Notes under the pieces: generated by a model | What the model was told of the DNA's origin: nothing | The model's database searches: none | The model's input: the letters and a program-made list of their open reading frames with translations, nothing else | Made by a program: the position numbers and the translations under genes | Shown here: positions 1 through 8,928 of the stretch, in pieces | Numbering within the stretch: position 1 is the first letter of the stretch | Layout: the number at the start of each line of letters is the position of its first letter | Origin: Anaerolineaceae bacterium | Lineage (GTDB): Bacteria; Chloroflexota; Anaerolineae; Anaerolineales; Anaerolineaceae | Direction of reading: 5' to 3' | NCBI GenBank assembly: GCA_003524305.1 | Contig: DQHW01000024.1 | Location: forward strand, 224,132-283,543 | DNA length: 59,412 bases

Positions 1-1
1 C

Positions 2-1039
2 CATCCGCTGGTGCAAGCCAATTACCTGGCATCCCCGGCGCTGGTGGTGGCTTATGCCATCAGCGGCAACGTGCAGCGCAACCTGAGACTGGATCCGATC
101 GGATATACACAAGGTGGTGAACCCATCTTCTTAAAGGATATCTGGCCTTCAAACCAGGAGGTTTATGACACCCTCAACCAGGTGGTGACCCCCCAGGTCT
201 ATCGCGATGCCTATGCGAAAATAACGGAAGGCGGTGAGCTATGGAAGTCCATCAAAGTAGAACCCAGTTTGCTCTATCAATGGAACCCGGCTTCGGCCTA
301 CATTCTTGAATCACCCTTCTGTGAAACCAGGAGTAACACTAGTAAAGATTTGATCAACGCGCGCATTTTGGCTATTTTTGGCGACTCGATTACCACCGAC
401 CACATCTCACCAGCCGGCGCCATCCCCTCGACCTCCCCCGCCGCGGATTACCTGCGCGGCAAAGGCGTGCAACCCGCGGATTTTAACTCTTATGGCGCGA
501 GGCGCGGCAACCATGAAGTAATGGAACGCGGTACTTTTGCCAACATCCGCATCAAGAACCTGATGCTCGCAAACGTGGAGGGCAGCCAGACCAGGCACTA
601 CCCTGGGGGCAAACAGATGAGCATCTTCGATGCTGCCCAACACTATAAACAGGACGGCGTGGATTCCGTCATTTTGGCCGGCAAGGAATACGGCACCGGC
701 TCAAGCCGGGATTGGGCTGCCAAGGGTCCGCTGCTGCTGGGCGTTAAGGCTGTAATCGCTGAGTCTTTTGAAAGAATCCACCGCTCCAACCTGGCCGGCA
801 TGGGCGTGCTGCCTCTTCAGTTTTCAGCCAATGAAAACGCCAGTATTCTGGGGCTGGATGGCTCCGAAATGATCTCTTTTCAAGGTCTTAACCAGTTGAC
901 CCCCGGCGGCATGATCTCGGTCACCGCGCACAAAAAAGGCGGCGTGACCGTACGCTTCTTGGTGAAAGTGCTGCTCAACTCCGAAACCGAGATCAAGTTG
1001 TGGCAAAACGGCGGGATATTGAAGTCGTTTGTCAAATAG
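2..1039 (+). CDS. acnA: Aconitate hydratase, C-terminal part (5' end outside window)
   Basis: This is the 3' part of an aconitase, the TCA-cycle enzyme that isomerises citrate to isocitrate through a 4Fe-4S cluster. The reading frame is open from base 2 and begins with HPLVQANYLASPALVVAYAI, which is internal aconitase sequence, so the GTG at 11 is not the true start. The swivel (domain 4) signatures are present: GDSITTDHISPAGAI, YGARRGNHEVMERGTF, and EYGTGSSRDWAAKG followed by ESFERIHRSNLAGMGVLPL. The cluster-binding cysteines lie upstream of the window. The reading frame runs cleanly to a TAG and is followed by a terminator. Identity is near certain. The AcnA (IRP1-like) type is preferred over AcnB because of the domain order and these motifs. 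Confidence 0.96.
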   Translation, partial: HPLVQANYLASPALVVAYAISGNVQRNLRLDPIGYTQGGEPIFLKDIWPSNQEVYDTLNQVVTPQVYRDAYAKITEGGELWKSIKVEPSLLYQWNPASAYILESPFCETRSNTSKDLINARILAIFGDSITTDHISPAGAIPSTSPAADYLRGKGVQPADFNSYGARRGNHEVMERGTFANIRIKNLMLANVEGSQTRHYPGGKQMSIFDAAQHYKQDGVDSVILAGKEYGTGSSRDWAAKGPLLLGVKAVIAESFERIHRSNLAGMGVLPLQFSANENASILGLDGSEMISFQGLNQLTPGGMISVTAHKKGGVTVRFLVKVLLNSETEIKLWQNGGILKSFVK

Positions 1040-1043
1040 AGAT

Positions 1044-1086
1044 CAGACCCCTGCGGAATGAACTGCGGGGGTCTGCTTTTCCTTTT
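1044..1086 (+). terminator. Rho-independent terminator of aconitase
   Basis: CAGACCCC and GGGGTCTG arms form a GC-rich hairpin starting 5 bases after the aconitase stop, followed by a T-rich stretch. The convergent minus-strand lipoprotein gene ends just beyond it. Confidence 0.85.
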
Positions 1087-1123
1087 CAGGCAATCCTCTG
1101 TTTTCTTATCCCAAAAATAATTA

Positions 1124-2116
1124 CTATTTCAGCGTCTCAATGAAAAAATCAACCATTCGTTGAGTGATTTCTCTTCGATTTGGTGAAATTATTTTTCCAT
1201 CCACCGGTGCAAATCCGTGCCCGGCATTTTGAACAATCACCAATTCGCTCTGAACACCTGCCAACTTCAATTGCTCATTAAGAATTAGAGATTGAGACAG
1301 GGGAACCAGGGTGTCTTCAGCGCCATGCATGATCAAAAACGGTGGGTCATCAGAGGAAACATAAGAAATGGGGCTTACAGCTTTAGCAAAATCCTCGATA
1401 TATTTTTCCATACCAAAGACTTCACTTTGAATCTCGGCATCTCCACCCTCAAATTTTTGAGTGAAATCGCTTGGACCAAACATATCCACGACTGCCTGTA
1501 CCCTGCTGGATTGATCGAGATACTCACCCACATCCCAGCCAGCATTGACATCTGATGTTCCAAGTAAGGCCACAAGGTGCCCACCGGCACTGCTGCCCCA
1601 GACCCCGATATGATCGGGATCGAGATTGTATTCGCCTGCATGTGCACGCAAATATCTAACCGCGCACTTAACATCTTCAATCATTGCAGGGAATTTATAT
1701 TCCGGAGCCAAACGGTAGTTCACAGAAACAACCAAAAATCCACTTTTCCGCAGTTCAGCTACGTCTTGCATACCAATGCCTTGTGTTTTATCACCTGAAC
1801 GCCAACCGCCACCGTGAACATACATGGCCACAGGCCAATCAGATTCATATGAAGATGGGTAATAGACATCCATTTTTAAAGCAACACCATTTACCGAACA
1901 GTAAGTAATATCAATTACGGTTGTACCCAATCTGCCCAGATCAAATTCATCTGCGATGATGGTTTCAACTATGTCGGGTACACTAGTGCTGGCTTGATCA
2001 GTTAAAATTACTGCTGCCTCTGTTTCAACTTCAGTTGTGTCATTCGACTGCGGAATTGAAAACCGACAACCGAGTATGAAGATAAAGAAAAGAAGAATAA
2101 TCAAGGGTTTTTTCAT
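1124..2116 (-). CDS. Alpha/beta-hydrolase lipoprotein (BD-FAE/esterase-like)
   Basis: A secreted, lipid-anchored carboxylesterase-type alpha/beta hydrolase of 330 residues. The N-terminus is a type II signal peptide ending in a lipobox (FILGC, Cys17). HGGG at 101-104 is the oxyanion-hole motif of the hormone-sensitive-lipase/BD-FAE group. GSSAGG at 174-179 carries the probable nucleophile Ser176. HGAEDTLVP and NAGHGF near the C-terminus supply the Asp and His of the triad. The start has a GGAGAA ribosome site 7 bases upstream. The gene lies 27 bases downstream of another lipoprotein gene on the same strand, so the two are probably co-transcribed. The substrate is unknown; acyl or feruloyl esters on polysaccharides are possible but not shown by the sequence. 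Confidence 0.85.
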   Translation of the reverse strand: MKKPLIILLFFIFILGCRFSIPQSNDTTEVETEAAVILTDQASTSVPDIVETIIADEFDLGRLGTTVIDITYCSVNGVALKMDVYYPSSYESDWPVAMYVHGGGWRSGDKTQGIGMQDVAELRKSGFLVVSVNYRLAPEYKFPAMIEDVKCAVRYLRAHAGEYNLDPDHIGVWGSSAGGHLVALLGTSDVNAGWDVGEYLDQSSRVQAVVDMFGPSDFTQKFEGGDAEIQSEVFGMEKYIEDFAKAVSPISYVSSDDPPFLIMHGAEDTLVPLSQSLILNEQLKLAGVQSELVIVQNAGHGFAPVDGKIISPNRREITQRMVDFFIETLK

Positions 2117-2143
2117 GGCTTAATTCTCCGAAAACGTTGGCGC

Positions 2144-3283
2144 CTAATTTCGAGGATCCACGCCGGGATTCTGCAACTCCCATACCTGATAAGCCTCTGC
2201 CATTTGAGAATAGGTCGCCCACTGCACCTCGCCGCTGGCCACCAGGGGATCAATCACCTCGGTGAGAAATCTATCAATGATTGCAAAAGGCGCAGTTGGG
2301 TCGCCTCTGAATTCAGCGGGATGCACGGTGAAGTGGAAAACATTCACCTTATCAGCGCTGGCTGCTGCAAGAGAATTCATCAGACTTTGTTCAAGGTAGG
2401 CAAAATAAGCCTCATCTCCGCCGGCAGCCTCTGATTGTTTTATTGCCATGATGTTTTCACGGTCAAACTGTCCTTCTGGTAAAAAGGTGACCTTGCCCAT
2501 GGGGTCGTGGGTTGAGATGCGTATGAAATCATCACCTTCCGTGCCGCCAGAAGGCCTCCATGGATTTATGCCAAGCAAAGACATATCAGTGGTTTGCGTT
2601 TCAGGGCTTTTCCAGTCACTGTGCACTGAAAGCCCGGCGCAAGCTGCTGCCTGGTAGATGCGAGGATAAAGATTGCCTCCGCTCCAATAATTAACCTCGT
2701 CCACGCCACTGGCGATCTTGATCATTGTGATCTCATCCCGCATCACTTCGCACCATTTTTCGACGGATAGCGAAGCAGACTTTTTACCAAGGTGGGCATC
2801 TTCATGAAAATGAAGGGCAATTTCAAACCCCATTGCAGCAAGATCTTTGAGTATCGTGCTGTTCGATTGCGCTACCACTTCGGTAAATGGAGATTGTACT
2901 TGTATGGTCATCACACCATCATGGCTGGTGACAATCTCCGCAACATTGTTGATATACCCTGAATGAAGCTTGAAAAATGCCGGTTCGTTATAATCCCCTT
3001 TGTTGTTGGCCACAAATCCCTGCATGGATTCGCCATAAGGTTCCACATGCATGCCGATGGAGAAGAGCAGCACGGGTGTTCCAGTTTCCGTATTGGCCAC
3101 CAGTGGCGCAGGCTCAACTTCGGTTACAGCCACCTCATTTTCTACCGAGGGTTCCATTTCATCCAGTAATGGGGCCACAGCTTCTGTCGCTTGATTTTGC
3201 ATTAATGAAGCGCCAGCCTGAGGCAAATTGCATGCTGTAAGTAATATAACGACGAGAACAAGTGCCAAGAAACTCTTTTTCAT
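2144..3283 (-). CDS. Lipoprotein with polysaccharide-deacetylase-like fold
   Basis: A probable lipoprotein of 379 residues. The start is set at the ATG giving MKKSF, because GGAGG lies 5 bases upstream of it; the earlier in-frame ATG overlaps that ribosome site. The signal peptide ends in LLTAC (lipobox), then an acidic Glu/Val/Ala-rich linker. The main domain contains HFHEDAHLG, NYWSGGNLYPR and a late FHFTVHPAEF segment, with an Asp/His-rich pattern and order resembling NodB/GH57-type beta/alpha barrels. That fold assignment is inference from motif layout. The gene is first in a two-gene unit with the esterase-like lipoprotein, so joint work on an extracellular glycan is plausible. Confidence 0.65.
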   Translation of the reverse strand: MKKSFLALVLVVILLTACNLPQAGASLMQNQATEAVAPLLDEMEPSVENEVAVTEVEPAPLVANTETGTPVLLFSIGMHVEPYGESMQGFVANNKGDYNEPAFFKLHSGYINNVAEIVTSHDGVMTIQVQSPFTEVVAQSNSTILKDLAAMGFEIALHFHEDAHLGKKSASLSVEKWCEVMRDEITMIKIASGVDEVNYWSGGNLYPRIYQAAACAGLSVHSDWKSPETQTTDMSLLGINPWRPSGGTEGDDFIRISTHDPMGKVTFLPEGQFDRENIMAIKQSEAAGGDEAYFAYLEQSLMNSLAAASADKVNVFHFTVHPAEFRGDPTAPFAIIDRFLTEVIDPLVASGEVQWATYSQMAEAYQVWELQNPGVDPRN

Positions 3284-3473
3284 ATTAACCTCCATATAAT
3301 TTATACGAATCTATTAATCATTTTATGTAGCAATTGTGAATTAATTATGAAGAATTGGATATACATTAGACAAAAATACTAAAACTAAAGGAGGATATAA
3401 ATTCTTATGGATTGAATTCAAAAACCTTCATGGGGCAATAATTAATCCACTTAAGCATGCTTTTGGAGGAAAA

Positions 3474-3681
3474 ATAAAAGAATACTATTGGTTTTACTGA
3501 TCGCCGCTATGCTGCTTACCGCTTGTGGCAATAAACTAGATGTGCCGCCAGTGTTCCATCCAAAGATGACCTGAGCGAAACGCTCAAACAGTTATGAGGT
3601 GGTTCAGATACCTCCAGCGAGAAATCGGAGATTTTCCTTAAAAAGCATTATAATCACTGCAAGCAACCAGGAGTTTTCTGA
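3474..3681 (+). pseudogene. Decayed small lipoprotein gene
   Basis: After a GGAGG ribosome site at 3465-3469 the frame from 3476 reads KRILLVLLIAAMLLTACGNK, a complete lipoprotein signal peptide with lipobox. The expected ATG AAA AGA reads as AT-AAAAGA, so the G of the start codon appears lost. About 27 codons in, the frame must shift (LDVPP continuing as SVPSKDDLSETLKQL), and an in-frame TGA follows at 3595-3597 before the reading resumes (GGSDTSSEKSEIFLKKHY) to a TGA at 3679-3681. Three independent lesions suggest a dead gene, not sequencing error. The protein family is not recognised. The rest of 3284-3473 shows no gene. Confidence 0.55.
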
Positions 3682-3735
3682 ATGACAACTGATATCCTTT
3701 AATTCATAACCTTTTTTCGGGCAACCTTATCGGCC

Positions 3736-3804
3736 GCGGAGTGCGCTCCGCACAGTTTACGTTTAACTTTTCACCGAGGGCATATGCCCCCGGTTTTCGT
3801 TTTT
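3736..3804 (+). promoter_or_regulatory. Hairpin leader, probable attenuator of the ABC-F gene
   Basis: Two hairpins precede the ABC-F start at 3821. The first is GCGGAG-TGCG-CTCCGC at 3736-3751. The second (3774-3793) pairs CCG.GGGC with GCCC.CGG around ATAT and is followed by TTTTCGTTTTT, the shape of an intrinsic terminator only about 17 bases before the start codon. No gene ends here except the dead lipoprotein, so the terminator would act on the leader. Many antibiotic-resistance ABC-F genes are controlled by ribosome-mediated attenuation; applying that here is inference. Confidence 0.55.
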
Positions 3805-3820
3805 AAAGGTCAGGTCATTC

Positions 3821-5458
3821 ATGCTTGTAGTTCATCATCTTTCAAAATCCTACGGGATCACTCCCGTTTTATCAAATATATCCTTGGCGATTAACCCCGG
3901 CGAGAAAGTCGCACTGGTAGGGCCAAACGGCTGCGGCAAGACCACCTTTTTACGCATCCTGGCCGGTCAGGAACTTCCGGACTCCGGCAGCCATCAGTTC
4001 AACCCACCAGATCTGAGTGTTGGCTACCTGCCCCAGGGCGGCAGTATTAATGCAAATGAAACCTTCGCGGATTACATCCGCCGTGCCGAGGGGGATCTGC
4101 CGGGCTTGTCTTTACAGCTCGAAGAACTTGCAGGGCAGTTGATGCGCTCACCTCAGAACCACGGTTTGCAGCGGGAGTATGACGCTGTTTTATCACAAAT
4201 TGAGGATCGTTCAAACTCCGCTGCAAGCACTCATGCTGTGCTGGCTTCACTCGGACTTGATAACCTTCCCGGCGATCTGCCGCTTTCTGCGCTCAGCGGC
4301 GGACAGAAAACCCGATTGGGGTTAGCCGGTATTCTGCTCGCCAATCCGCGCCTGCTGCTGTTGGATGAACCCACCAACCATCTTGACTTTGAAATGCTGG
4401 ATTGGCTCGAAAACTGGCTGCTGCATATGCGCTGCGCGGTGCTGGTGGTCTCACATGACCGCGCTTTTCTGGATCGTGTGGCTCAGACCATCCTTGAATT
4501 GGACGCGACCACGCATATGTTAAAGGCGTATGCCGGCAACTACAGCGATTATCTCGAACAAAAAGAAATCGAAAACGACAAACAATGGCAGGAATATTCT
4601 GATCAACAAACTCAGATCAGGGAGTTGACCAAATCAGCCCAACGAGTGCGCAGCATTGCCACTTTCAAAAAAGGCGGCAAGGCAGATACCGGTGACAAGT
4701 TTGCAAAAGCTTTCTTCGCCAATCGCAGCCTGGCAACGGTCAAACGAGCCAAAAACATCGAGGCGAGAGTTGAAAAATTACTTAATGAAGACCGAATCGA
4801 TAAACCGCACGCCTCATGGCAGATGAAGATGAACTTTGCATCCGCACCTGAAAGCGGCAGGGATGTGCTGGTTCTCGAGAAACTTACGATCGGCTACGGA
4901 GAGACTGTCATTCTACGCGAACTTAATGCGGTTCTGCGTTATGGTGAACGTGTCGCTCTAGTGGGACCCAACGGCTGCGGTAAAACGACCTTGCTGCGTA
5001 CAGCCGCTGGCAGCTTGCCTGTGCTGTCTGGCCGCTGCCGCCTGGGTGCAAACGTCATCCCCGGATACATCACCCAGGAGCAGGAAGAACTTGCCCCCGG
5101 ATTTAATGCCCTGACTACTTTTCAGCGCAGCGCCAACCTTAATGAGACAGAATCGCGCGCTTTCTTGCATAAATATCTCTTCAGCGGAGATGATGTTTTC
5201 ACTCCAGTGGGCAGTCTGTCTTATGGGCAGCGCGCCCGCCTGGCATTGGCCTGTCTGGTGGCGCGCGGCTGCAATTTCTTGCTGCTGGATGAACCGCTTA
5301 ACCACCTCGATCTGACTTCACGCGCCCAATTTGAACAGGCGCTGACAGATTTTGAGGGCACCATCCTCACCGTGGTGCATGACCGATATTTCATCCAACG
5401 CTACGCCACACGCTTGTGGCAGATTGAAAATGGAAAACTGACCGCCATGGAACAGTAA
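3821..5458 (+). CDS. ABC-F family ATPase (ribosome-associated)
   Basis: A cytosolic ABC-F protein of 545 residues with two nucleotide-binding domains and no membrane segments. ABC-F proteins bind the ribosomal E site; some dislodge antibiotics, others rescue or tune translation. Walker A GPNGCGKTT occurs at 34-42 and again at 382-390. The first signature is LSGGQ at 158-162 and the first Walker B LLLLDEPTNHLD follows. The second half has LSYGQRARLAL and LLLDEPLNHLD. The interdomain linker (about 230-330) is charged and helical, with KKGGKADTGDKFAKAFFA. No long arm insertion like EttA is evident. The ribosome site is weak (AAGGTCAGG), and a terminator-like hairpin lies just upstream, which favours a resistance-type, drug-inducible protein over a housekeeping one. 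The subfamily is not determined. Confidence 0.9.
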   Translation: MLVVHHLSKSYGITPVLSNISLAINPGEKVALVGPNGCGKTTFLRILAGQELPDSGSHQFNPPDLSVGYLPQGGSINANETFADYIRRAEGDLPGLSLQLEELAGQLMRSPQNHGLQREYDAVLSQIEDRSNSAASTHAVLASLGLDNLPGDLPLSALSGGQKTRLGLAGILLANPRLLLLDEPTNHLDFEMLDWLENWLLHMRCAVLVVSHDRAFLDRVAQTILELDATTHMLKAYAGNYSDYLEQKEIENDKQWQEYSDQQTQIRELTKSAQRVRSIATFKKGGKADTGDKFAKAFFANRSLATVKRAKNIEARVEKLLNEDRIDKPHASWQMKMNFASAPESGRDVLVLEKLTIGYGETVILRELNAVLRYGERVALVGPNGCGKTTLLRTAAGSLPVLSGRCRLGANVIPGYITQEQEELAPGFNALTTFQRSANLNETESRAFLHKYLFSGDDVFTPVGSLSYGQRARLALACLVARGCNFLLLDEPLNHLDLTSRAQFEQALTDFEGTILTVVHDRYFIQRYATRLWQIENGKLTAMEQ

Positions 5459-5489
5459 TTTCGACAAATATTAATCTTTTTATGATATA

Positions 5490-5508
5490 TATGACATATA
5501 ATGTCATA
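5490..5508 (+). promoter_or_regulatory. Palindromic operator over the -10 of the peroxiredoxin gene
   Basis: TATGACATATAATGTCATA is a perfect inverted repeat (8-base arms, 3-base centre). It contains a consensus -10 TATAAT at 5497-5502, while no good -35 is seen 17 bases upstream. This layout indicates a dimeric regulator acting on the promoter of the gene at 5526. The regulator is unknown; a peroxide- or redox-sensing repressor is a guess from the target. Confidence 0.6.
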
Positions 5509-5525
5509 AAACAGAAGGAGTACTT

Positions 5526-6272
5526 ATGACGATTCAACTTGGCGCTCCGGCGCCTGATTTCACATTACCCAGCCAACTTGGCAAAAATATCACCCTCAGC
5601 GACCTGCGCGGTAAGAATGTGGTGCTGGCTTTCTATCCCCTTGCCTGGACGCCCGTTTGTACCCTGCAGATTCCGCTTTACGAAGCCGAAATGGATAAGT
5701 TTATAGCCCTCGACACACAAATCCTTTCAATCAGCGTGGATTCGGCTGACTGCCTACGTGCCTGGGCTGAGAGCCTTGGAGGCATTTACTATCCCATGCT
5801 CAGTGACTTTTGGCCGCATGGAGCGGTGGCACAGCTTTATGGTGTTCTGCAATCCGACGGACGCAGTGAACGCGCGCTCTTTGTGATCGATAAACAGGGC
5901 ATTGTCCGTTATATTGATATCCACGACATCCACGACCAGCCATCAAATGAAGTGCTGCGCCGTATGATCCGCGAAATAGACCCTGAAGTTAAAGATCGCC
6001 CCGAATTACCTGAACGCAAACCAGAGATATTGCCCCACGGAGGCATCGTGATGTATTGCAACAGTTGGTGCCCAGATTGCAAACGTGCCCGCAAATGGCT
6101 GGATGACAACAATCTTGCCTATACTGAAGTGGATATCACCACCACCCCGGGTGCGGCGCAGCAGGTTGAAAAATGGGCTAACGGCAACCGCACCACACCC
6201 ACCTTTGACATTGACGGCACCATCGTGGTGGATTACGATCTTCCGCGCTTAAAAGAAGTGTTGAAGAAGTAA
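5526..6272 (+). CDS. Peroxiredoxin-glutaredoxin fusion protein
   Basis: A 248-residue fusion of a thiol peroxidase with its own electron donor. Residues 1-155 are an AhpC/TSA (Bcp/PrxQ-like) peroxiredoxin with the peroxidatic cysteine in TPVCT (Cys45); Cys76 is a possible resolving residue. A linker (155-172) leads to a glutaredoxin domain at 173-248 with the redox pair WCPDC (Cys182/Cys185) and the cis-proline motif TPTF at 224-227. The natural inference is peroxide reduction with electrons passed from the glutaredoxin domain. Hybrid Prx5-Grx proteins are known in Haemophilus and others; here the Prx part looks closer to the AhpC/TSA group. A strong AGAAGGAG ribosome site precedes the start. 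The gene is monocistronic, with its own operator and terminator. Confidence 0.88.
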   Translation: MTIQLGAPAPDFTLPSQLGKNITLSDLRGKNVVLAFYPLAWTPVCTLQIPLYEAEMDKFIALDTQILSISVDSADCLRAWAESLGGIYYPMLSDFWPHGAVAQLYGVLQSDGRSERALFVIDKQGIVRYIDIHDIHDQPSNEVLRRMIREIDPEVKDRPELPERKPEILPHGGIVMYCNSWCPDCKRARKWLDDNNLAYTEVDITTTPGAAQQVEKWANGNRTTPTFDIDGTIVVDYDLPRLKEVLKK

Positions 6273-6291
6273 CATTCATCAAAAATATCAG

Positions 6292-6327
6292 AGCCATCCC
6301 AAAAGCATCATTTGGGGTGGCTGTTTC
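6292..6327 (+). terminator. Terminator of the peroxiredoxin-glutaredoxin gene
   Basis: AGCCATCCCAAA pairs with TTTGGGGTGGCT (one G-U) and is followed by a short T-rich run. The remaining bases to 6514 are AT-rich with no clear gene or promoter. Confidence 0.75.
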
Positions 6328-6514
6328 TATATAATAGGTACGAGCAATGCAAGAAGAATTAATTTTATTAATAAAAATAAGCAAAAAAATGCTACAATTT
6401 AAAAAGTTTCCCAAAATCATAATATAACCGGTTGTTGTCTAGAATTCTTACTGCTGTCATTCAAGTCAAACAAATCATCTTTTCATTGGATCTGTATTCT
6501 TAACAGGAGGAACA

Positions 6515-8920
6515 ATGCTTAGATTGCGTTTAGTGGTCGTGTTATTACTTGTAGGATCGTTGATAAATTCCTGTTCACCAAAACCACCAACTAATGAGAA
6601 TAATAATGCAGGCACTTTTTCTCTCGATAGAAAAGAGGTTACCTTCAAAAGCGGCGATTTCAAACTGGACTTAACTCTGGCAGAAGCACAAGCAGGTAGA
6701 ACGGTTGAATTAAAACTGGAACCTGCTCAAATAGAAGCGGCGGCATCTGAAGGTTACGATTATATTTCTGAACGTTACGTATTAAGTAATTTTCCTTCTG
6801 ATTGGCAGGGTACCGCAGAAATCCGCATCAAATTACCGCAACAGGTTCTGGATCAACTTGAAGAAAAACCCCAAGAATATCAGGTAAATGCTTTCATAAC
6901 AATCTTATATGATCAATTACCAAACTCGGGCGGGGTTTCGATCCCGGTGACAATAGACAAGAATAAGAAAGAGGCAGTAATTTCATTTGAAAGCCTCGCC
7001 TCTTCCGAACTTGCCTTATTCCAGCGGCTGTCCAGCCTGAAACAAGAAGGATCTTATTCCAATGAGGGTTTTACAATTCAAATACGCTCACAGTGGGGAC
7101 AATACCAATTCGCGGAAAGTGACCACTTTACACTAAGGTTTACTGATGCAAAAGACGTATCGGTTGGCATTCTGGTGTTATCCGAGTTTGAAAAAGTATT
7201 TAACGAGATTAAAGCTCTGGGATTGAGCCTGGGACAATATGAGAATGGCAAGAAACTGCCCGTTTATTTGGAATACCTTGAAGATATGGATGGTACATTC
7301 GGATGTAATATTCTGACTTGTCCCTATATCAGTCTAAATTCAGTGCCCTTTGCCAATAAACATGTGCTCACCGAAATCCCTCTTGAATCAATAGCCTCCA
7401 TTGCCCATGAAACCTTCCACCTGATACATTTTATCGACCATCGTTCTTATGGCCCTGACTGGGATTGGCTGGATGAAGCCACAGCACCATGGTTTGAGCG
7501 TTATTACCTGCAAAAGAACTATGGCATTCAAGATTATATAAGTCAGAATGCAATCACAAACACCGGGTTCTTCCTGTATTCGCAATATTCCCCACCTTCT
7601 GGCGAGGCCAGGGGCACAGGTTATGGGGCATCTGTATTCATCGCCAAATTGGTGGATGAGTATGGTACCGGAATTATCAAAGACCTCTACACTGCAAAGA
7701 CTGCTGACCAAATCAGTTTTCAAGAATCTCTTGAAGCCGCCGACGCTTCAATAACCATTGAATGGCGGGAATTTTTGGAAACCTTCATAACCGCCCCCGA
7801 TACTTTCTATCCTGGTGAAAATAAGGTGGATGAAATTCTTAGTAAAGTAGGCGCAACTATAAACGCAAGCACAGTTGAAGGTGGAACAGAGCTTACATTT
7901 GAGAATCTTCCTTCTGCACCATTCGAGTTTACAACTGAACCTGGTTTGTTAGATATGGATGGGAACACCATTAAACCTCTTACCGTAACCATGAAACGCA
8001 CAATGTATGAAGTTCAGGCAAAGAATTTTCTCATTATGTTCTCCAATCAGAATCCTTTTTTTGGGTCTGGAAGATTGACAATCTCATTCGAGGGTGGAGA
8101 GTTTAGCGGATTGATGGTTTATGGCATCCCAATTGGAGCAACCGAAGTTGTTGGCAGCGAAATCCTTGCAGGCTCTTCCACCTTCCTCTCAACTGATAAT
8201 CTGGGTGGAGGAAGTGAACTGGTGATTAATGGTTTTGGTACTGATGAAAAAGCCAGGTTTGACCGACTCCTGCTTGTTCCTTTTTCATCATTAGGCACAA
8301 GCAGCGGCAGCACAACCACGCCCATTACCATCTATCTTTCTTTCGAGACCGTACCACCGCCGACTGAAATGATTAGCACAAGCATGGAAATCAATCAGTT
8401 GCTTGATCCTTCAGCGTGCGACCAAAACCCCGTTGGCGCGGTCTGCTGCTCCGGGGCGATTGATCCTTGTTACGTGCCAAGCACAAATGGTGAAACAGGG
8501 GGCATGGGAGATGGCGATGTTTCACATGATTGCCCGCCTTGTCGACAAGTTCCAGAATGGTGTTGGTCATGCAAATCGGAGGCTCTTGAATTCTTATATA
8601 AATTCGATCCCCAACAAGTGGTTATGACCATTAATTTCGATGAGAACGGAAATTTGTCTGGTATTACAGATTATTATGGTCCTCAATCTTTATATGCTCA
8701 AAACGCAACCCCACAAATTCAATTTAACCCCACGGATGGCAGCTTTACCGTCACCTATCGAGGGTTACAATACAACCAACCTCCACAACAGAATGCCTAC
8801 CTGATTTACAAAGGCGTTATCAATGGAGATACTGCCCAAGGGACCTGGACTCTGGGATATGATGGTATCGGTGAGATTGCCAGTGCAAATTGGACGGCAG
8901 AGTCTTCAATGCCTTACTGA
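6515..8920 (+). CDS. Large lipoprotein with HExxH metallopeptidase (gluzincin-like) core
   Basis: An 801-residue secreted lipoprotein. The signal peptide ends in SLINSC (lipobox). The region to about 215 is beta-rich and has no family I recognise. The central part holds IAHETFHLIHFIDH with the zinc motif H298-E299-x-x-H302, followed by WLDEATAPWFE with a candidate third ligand Glu321. This spacing (19 residues) fits gluzincins, as in M1-type peptidases. A beta-rich region follows, then a cysteine-rich stretch (residues about 630-690) with CC, CPPC and CWSC pairs. The C-terminal part is also beta-rich. A strong AGGAGG ribosome site lies before the ATG. It is probably an exported zinc protease or a protease-derived binding protein; the substrate is unknown. 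Confidence 0.7.
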   Translation: MLRLRLVVVLLLVGSLINSCSPKPPTNENNNAGTFSLDRKEVTFKSGDFKLDLTLAEAQAGRTVELKLEPAQIEAAASEGYDYISERYVLSNFPSDWQGTAEIRIKLPQQVLDQLEEKPQEYQVNAFITILYDQLPNSGGVSIPVTIDKNKKEAVISFESLASSELALFQRLSSLKQEGSYSNEGFTIQIRSQWGQYQFAESDHFTLRFTDAKDVSVGILVLSEFEKVFNEIKALGLSLGQYENGKKLPVYLEYLEDMDGTFGCNILTCPYISLNSVPFANKHVLTEIPLESIASIAHETFHLIHFIDHRSYGPDWDWLDEATAPWFERYYLQKNYGIQDYISQNAITNTGFFLYSQYSPPSGEARGTGYGASVFIAKLVDEYGTGIIKDLYTAKTADQISFQESLEAADASITIEWREFLETFITAPDTFYPGENKVDEILSKVGATINASTVEGGTELTFENLPSAPFEFTTEPGLLDMDGNTIKPLTVTMKRTMYEVQAKNFLIMFSNQNPFFGSGRLTISFEGGEFSGLMVYGIPIGATEVVGSEILAGSSTFLSTDNLGGGSELVINGFGTDEKARFDRLLLVPFSSLGTSSGSTTTPITIYLSFETVPPPTEMISTSMEINQLLDPSACDQNPVGAVCCSGAIDPCYVPSTNGETGGMGDGDVSHDCPPCRQVPEWCWSCKSEALEFLYKFDPQQVVMTINFDENGNLSGITDYYGPQSLYAQNATPQIQFNPTDGSFTVTYRGLQYNQPPQQNAYLIYKGVINGDTAQGTWTLGYDGIGEIASANWTAESSMPY

Positions 8921-8928
8921 TTAAATAT

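Noticed and set aside
1..1039. Truncated aconitase as a pseudogene
   Set aside because: The frame is open to the first base and starts inside a conserved segment, so the truncation is the window edge.
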